The notes beneath the pieces were generated by a model, which had not been told where the DNA came from, made no database searches, and was given only the letters and a program-made list of their open reading frames with translations. A stretch of DNA of 11,841 nucleotides from Hepatocystis sp. ex Piliocolobus tephrosceles (Eukaryota; Apicomplexa; Aconoidasida; Haemosporida; Plasmodiidae). Of this stretch, positions 10,301 to 11,841 are shown in pieces. The DNA is taken from the NCBI GenBank assembly GCA_902459845.2, contig CABPSV020000637.1, forward strand, positions 1 to 11,841, given 5' to 3'. The position numbers were made by a program, and so were the translations under genes. Position 1 is the stretch's first letter, and each line of letters opens with the position of its first letter.

Positions 10301-10910
10301 ATATGATAATAAATCAAATAATAGAAATAATAATTATGATAGAAAAAGGAGTATAAAATATCCAATTTCTTATGATAAAAAAAGTTATGACAATAAAAAC
10401 TATAGTATGTCTGATGATAAAAGAAAACATAGAGATAGTATTACATATGAAAAAGGAGTGTATAAAAATTCACACGATAATAGATTAAGTTATAAAGATA
10501 GCTATGATAAAAATAATAAAGATAATTATAGAGATAATTATGAAAGAAATAGTAATTATGTTGAATATGATAAAATAGAAAAAAAATATTATTCAAATAA
10601 TTATAATTCGATTAGGCATAAAAATTATAATAAACATTATAACCCACATATAAATATGAATAATTATAATTATTCTAATTCTCAATCCAAAACATCATCA
10701 ACCTATTATAAATATTCTTCTAAAGGATCTTACTTTAAAGATAACAGTAAAGGTTCAACTAAACTTACAGAAAAAGAAAAAATAGAACAAAAATCGGATA
10801 TACAAGCTATTCCGAAAAAGGCAATTTTATCAACAGTTAAAACAAGTAATGTTTCAATTAAAAAAAATATGTATGCTTGTTTAGGTGATGGTGATGAGAG
10901 TGACAAGTAA
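6069..10910 (+). CDS. 5'-truncated inverted copy of the same gene (RRM half lost)
   Basis: This is the mirror copy of the minus-strand gene, identical from codon 68 of that gene (Ile of ILPTGN) to the same TAA stop (10908-10910). The open frame is 1613 codons: three new codons, Met-Ser-Lys, come from the spacer, followed by 1610 shared residues. It lacks the N-terminal 67 residues, including both RNP motifs, so the RRM cannot fold. The Asn-rich, SR/His, DDRR and C-terminal parts remain, as do the IFGEARPVNTD, GENVW and MYACLGDGDE motifs. The ATG at 6069 lies in A-rich spacer and matches the frame, probably by chance. An earlier ATG at 6055 opens a five-codon frame that stops. The native promoter and leader are absent. 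If the rearrangement is real this is best treated as a truncated pseudogene-like copy; if it is a fold-back artefact it does not exist in the genome. Confidence 0.7.
7326..7394 (+). repeat. Poly-Asn microsatellite (AAC/AAT, 23 codons), right copy
   Basis: Mirror of 4443-4511 with the same codon order and count: AAC x16 (7326-7373) then mixed AAT/AAC. Identical length in both arms at such a slippage-prone tract points to a very recent or artefactual duplication. Confidence 0.95.
7539..7607 (+). repeat. 12-bp tandem repeat encoding (T-N-N-S)n, right copy
   Basis: Mirror of 4230-4298. The same unit order and AAT/AAC variants are present. Confidence 0.9.
8547..8568 (+). repeat. In-frame A22 tract (Lys7), right copy
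   Basis: Mirror of 3269-3290, same length. Confidence 0.93.
8724..8846 (+). repeat. SR stretch followed by His-rich stretch, right copy
   Basis: Mirror of 2991-3113: Ser-Arg repeats at 8724-8780 and the His-rich segment at 8781-8846. Confidence 0.9.
9735..9938 (+). repeat. 17-unit DDRR/EDKR tetrapeptide repeat, right copy
   Basis: Mirror of 1899-2102 in the truncated gene copy. All seventeen units are in the same order. Confidence 0.93.
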
Positions 10911-10942
10911 GAGCACTATGTATTTATGTGTGCATTTTTTTT

Positions 10943-11110
10943 GGTGAGTTTTTTTGGGAGTTTTTTGAGAATTTTTTGGGAAGTTTTTGGGAAGTTTTTG
11001 GGAAGTTTTTGGGAAGTTTTTTGAGAGTTTTTTGAGAGTTTTTTAGGAGTTTTTTAGAAGTTTTTTGAGATTTTTTTTAGAAGATTTTTAGAAGTTTTTT
11101 GGGAGTTTGT
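10943..11110 (+). repeat. Degenerate 11-13 bp tandem repeat in the 3' flank, right copy
   Basis: Mirror of 727-894. GGG runs at 10978, 10989, 11000 and 11011 are separated by 8-base AAGTTTTT spacers. Confidence 0.88.
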
Positions 11111-11138
11111 TTGTACGTAATGGTATATGTTGCAGTTT

Positions 11139-11158
11139 AAAAAAAAAAAAAAAAAAAA
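11139..11158 (+). repeat. A20 homopolymer, right copy
   Basis: Mirror of the T20 tract at 679-698. Confidence 0.93.
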
Positions 11159-11177
11159 TAGTAGATTTAGTACATAT

Positions 11178-11205
11178 TGTACATATTTTGTACATATTGT
11201 ATATA
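11178..11205 (+). promoter_or_regulatory. Cluster of three Puf-type motifs (UGUANAUA), right copy
   Basis: Mirror of 632-659. Motifs begin at 11178, 11189 and 11198. Whether the transcript reaches this far is not visible. Confidence 0.35.
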
Positions 11206-11335
11206 TAGTATATATAGAATAGAATAAGCAAAAGAATAAGTGCGCTTAAATGTGCTTGTAAGTATACTTTTACGTATGTTTTTTTATCTCTTTTCTAGCT
11301 TAATCTGTTTTTTGTATCTTATCCCACGTTCCCAT

Positions 11336-11367
11336 ATTATATATATATATATATATATTAATATATA
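11336..11367. repeat. (AT)n microsatellite, right copy
   Basis: Mirror of 470-501, same run lengths. Confidence 0.85.
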
Positions 11368-11514
11368 TCTTTATATTTTATTATTACTTTAAATATTTTT
11401 ATAATTTTATTACTAAACAAACCTTTTTATCATTACTTTTTTTTCACTTTATTACTGTATTATTTATTTTTTATTTTCTTTTCTCCCCTCAACACATGTG
11501 TATGTGTGCATAAC

Positions 11515-11535
11515 ATATATATATATATATATATT
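11515..11535. repeat. Short (AT)n microsatellite, right copy
   Basis: Mirror of 302-322. Confidence 0.85.
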
Positions 11536-11594
11536 TACAGCTTTAGACGCCTTTTTAACTTTAATTTACAAACATATACGTACGTACATAATGC

Positions 11595-11596
<2 letters not shown>

Positions 11597-11636
<40 letters not shown>
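11597..11636. repeat. (TA)n microsatellite, right copy
   Basis: Mirror of 201-240 with the same unit count. Confidence 0.93.
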
Positions 11637-11638
<2 letters not shown>

Positions 11639-11764
11639 AGTTTATATTGTAATCGTACATATAGTCTTTTTTTTTTACTTTTAATAAAATTTGAAAACTT
11701 ATAAACAAGAACCTAACAATCATTGTTAAAAAAAAATATAAATTAACATAAATGTATACACATG

Positions 11765-11841
11765 GTCATACATACATACATACATACATATAATATATGT
11801 ATATATATATATATACATATATATATATGTATGTATGTATG
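11765..11841. repeat. (TATG)n/(TA)n microsatellite at the right window edge
   Basis: Mirror of 1-72, plus five extra bases at the window end. Confidence 0.9.

Larger units (their letters stand above)
6077..11836 (-). repeat. Right arm of giant inverted repeat
   Basis: This is the mirror of 1-5760. Homology begins sharply at 6077: AATATTGCCGAC is shared, while the preceding base is A here and G in the complement of the left arm. It reaches the window end with only five further bases. It carries the 3' 96% of the gene and the same 3' flank. Confidence 0.97.
10911..11841. other. Non-coding 3' flank of the plus-strand copy
   Basis: Mirror of 1-926 with the same contents in reverse order. No additional gene or RNA was recognised. 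Confidence 0.85.

Noticed and set aside
11683..11688. AATAAA as a polyadenylation signal for the plus-strand copy
   Set aside because: It is about 770 bp after the stop codon, such hexamers are frequent by chance in this composition, and Plasmodium poly(A) signals are poorly defined.
1..11841. A transposon or virus with long terminal inverted repeats
   Set aside because: The arms hold a host-type Plasmodium gene and its 3' flank; no transposase, integrase, polymerase or target-site duplication is seen.

Overview
The window looks like nuclear DNA of a malaria parasite, most likely Plasmodium falciparum or a close Laverania relative. Base composition is extremely AT-rich. Non-coding DNA is full of (TA)n, (TATG)n and poly-A/poly-T tracts. 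The one gene present is a very long open exon packed with asparagine runs written as AAT/AAC codons. Dictyostelium has similar protein runs and cannot be fully excluded without a database search.

The dominant structure is a giant inverted repeat. Positions 1-5760 are the reverse complement of 6077-11836: every pair of points checked satisfies x + y = 11837, and no substitution or indel was seen where the arms were compared. The arms enclose a 316-bp single-copy spacer (5761-6076). The palindrome fills the window from edge to edge, with only five extra bases on the right.

Left half: bases 1-926 are the 3' flank of a minus-strand gene (AT microsatellites, a T20 tract, three UGUANAUA Puf-type motifs, and a tandem repeat just after the stop codon). 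Bases 927-5960 encode a 1677-residue protein. It has an N-terminal RRM, a huge Asn-rich region, SR, His-rich and Asp/Arg-rich repeats, and an acidic C-terminus. The RRM plus three short motifs (IFGEARPVNTD, GENVW, MYACLGDGDE) recall translation initiation factor eIF4B in the order RRM, IFG-(A/K)PV(D/N)T, N-x-W, C-terminal Y-A-x-L-x-x-(D)GDE. This is an inference from family knowledge, not a search result.

Centre: the spacer holds the only copy of the RRM N-terminal half and the start codon, then about 100 bp of almost pure A on the plus strand. On the gene strand this is a poly-T tract ending in CAG just before the ATG. The right-hand gene copy (6069-10910, plus strand) lacks the first 67 residues, but a chance ATG in the spacer is in frame and leaves a 1613-codon open frame. 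The two copies point outward, head to head, and neither has a native promoter in view.

The perfect identity of very mutable microsatellites, and the AATATT self-complementary hexamer at the fold-back point, suggest a very recent fold-back event. It could be a real inverted duplication, or a library/assembly artefact such as a snap-back amplification chimera. The symmetry of the window ends favours an artefact. No RNA gene, transposase, CRISPR array or second gene was recognised.
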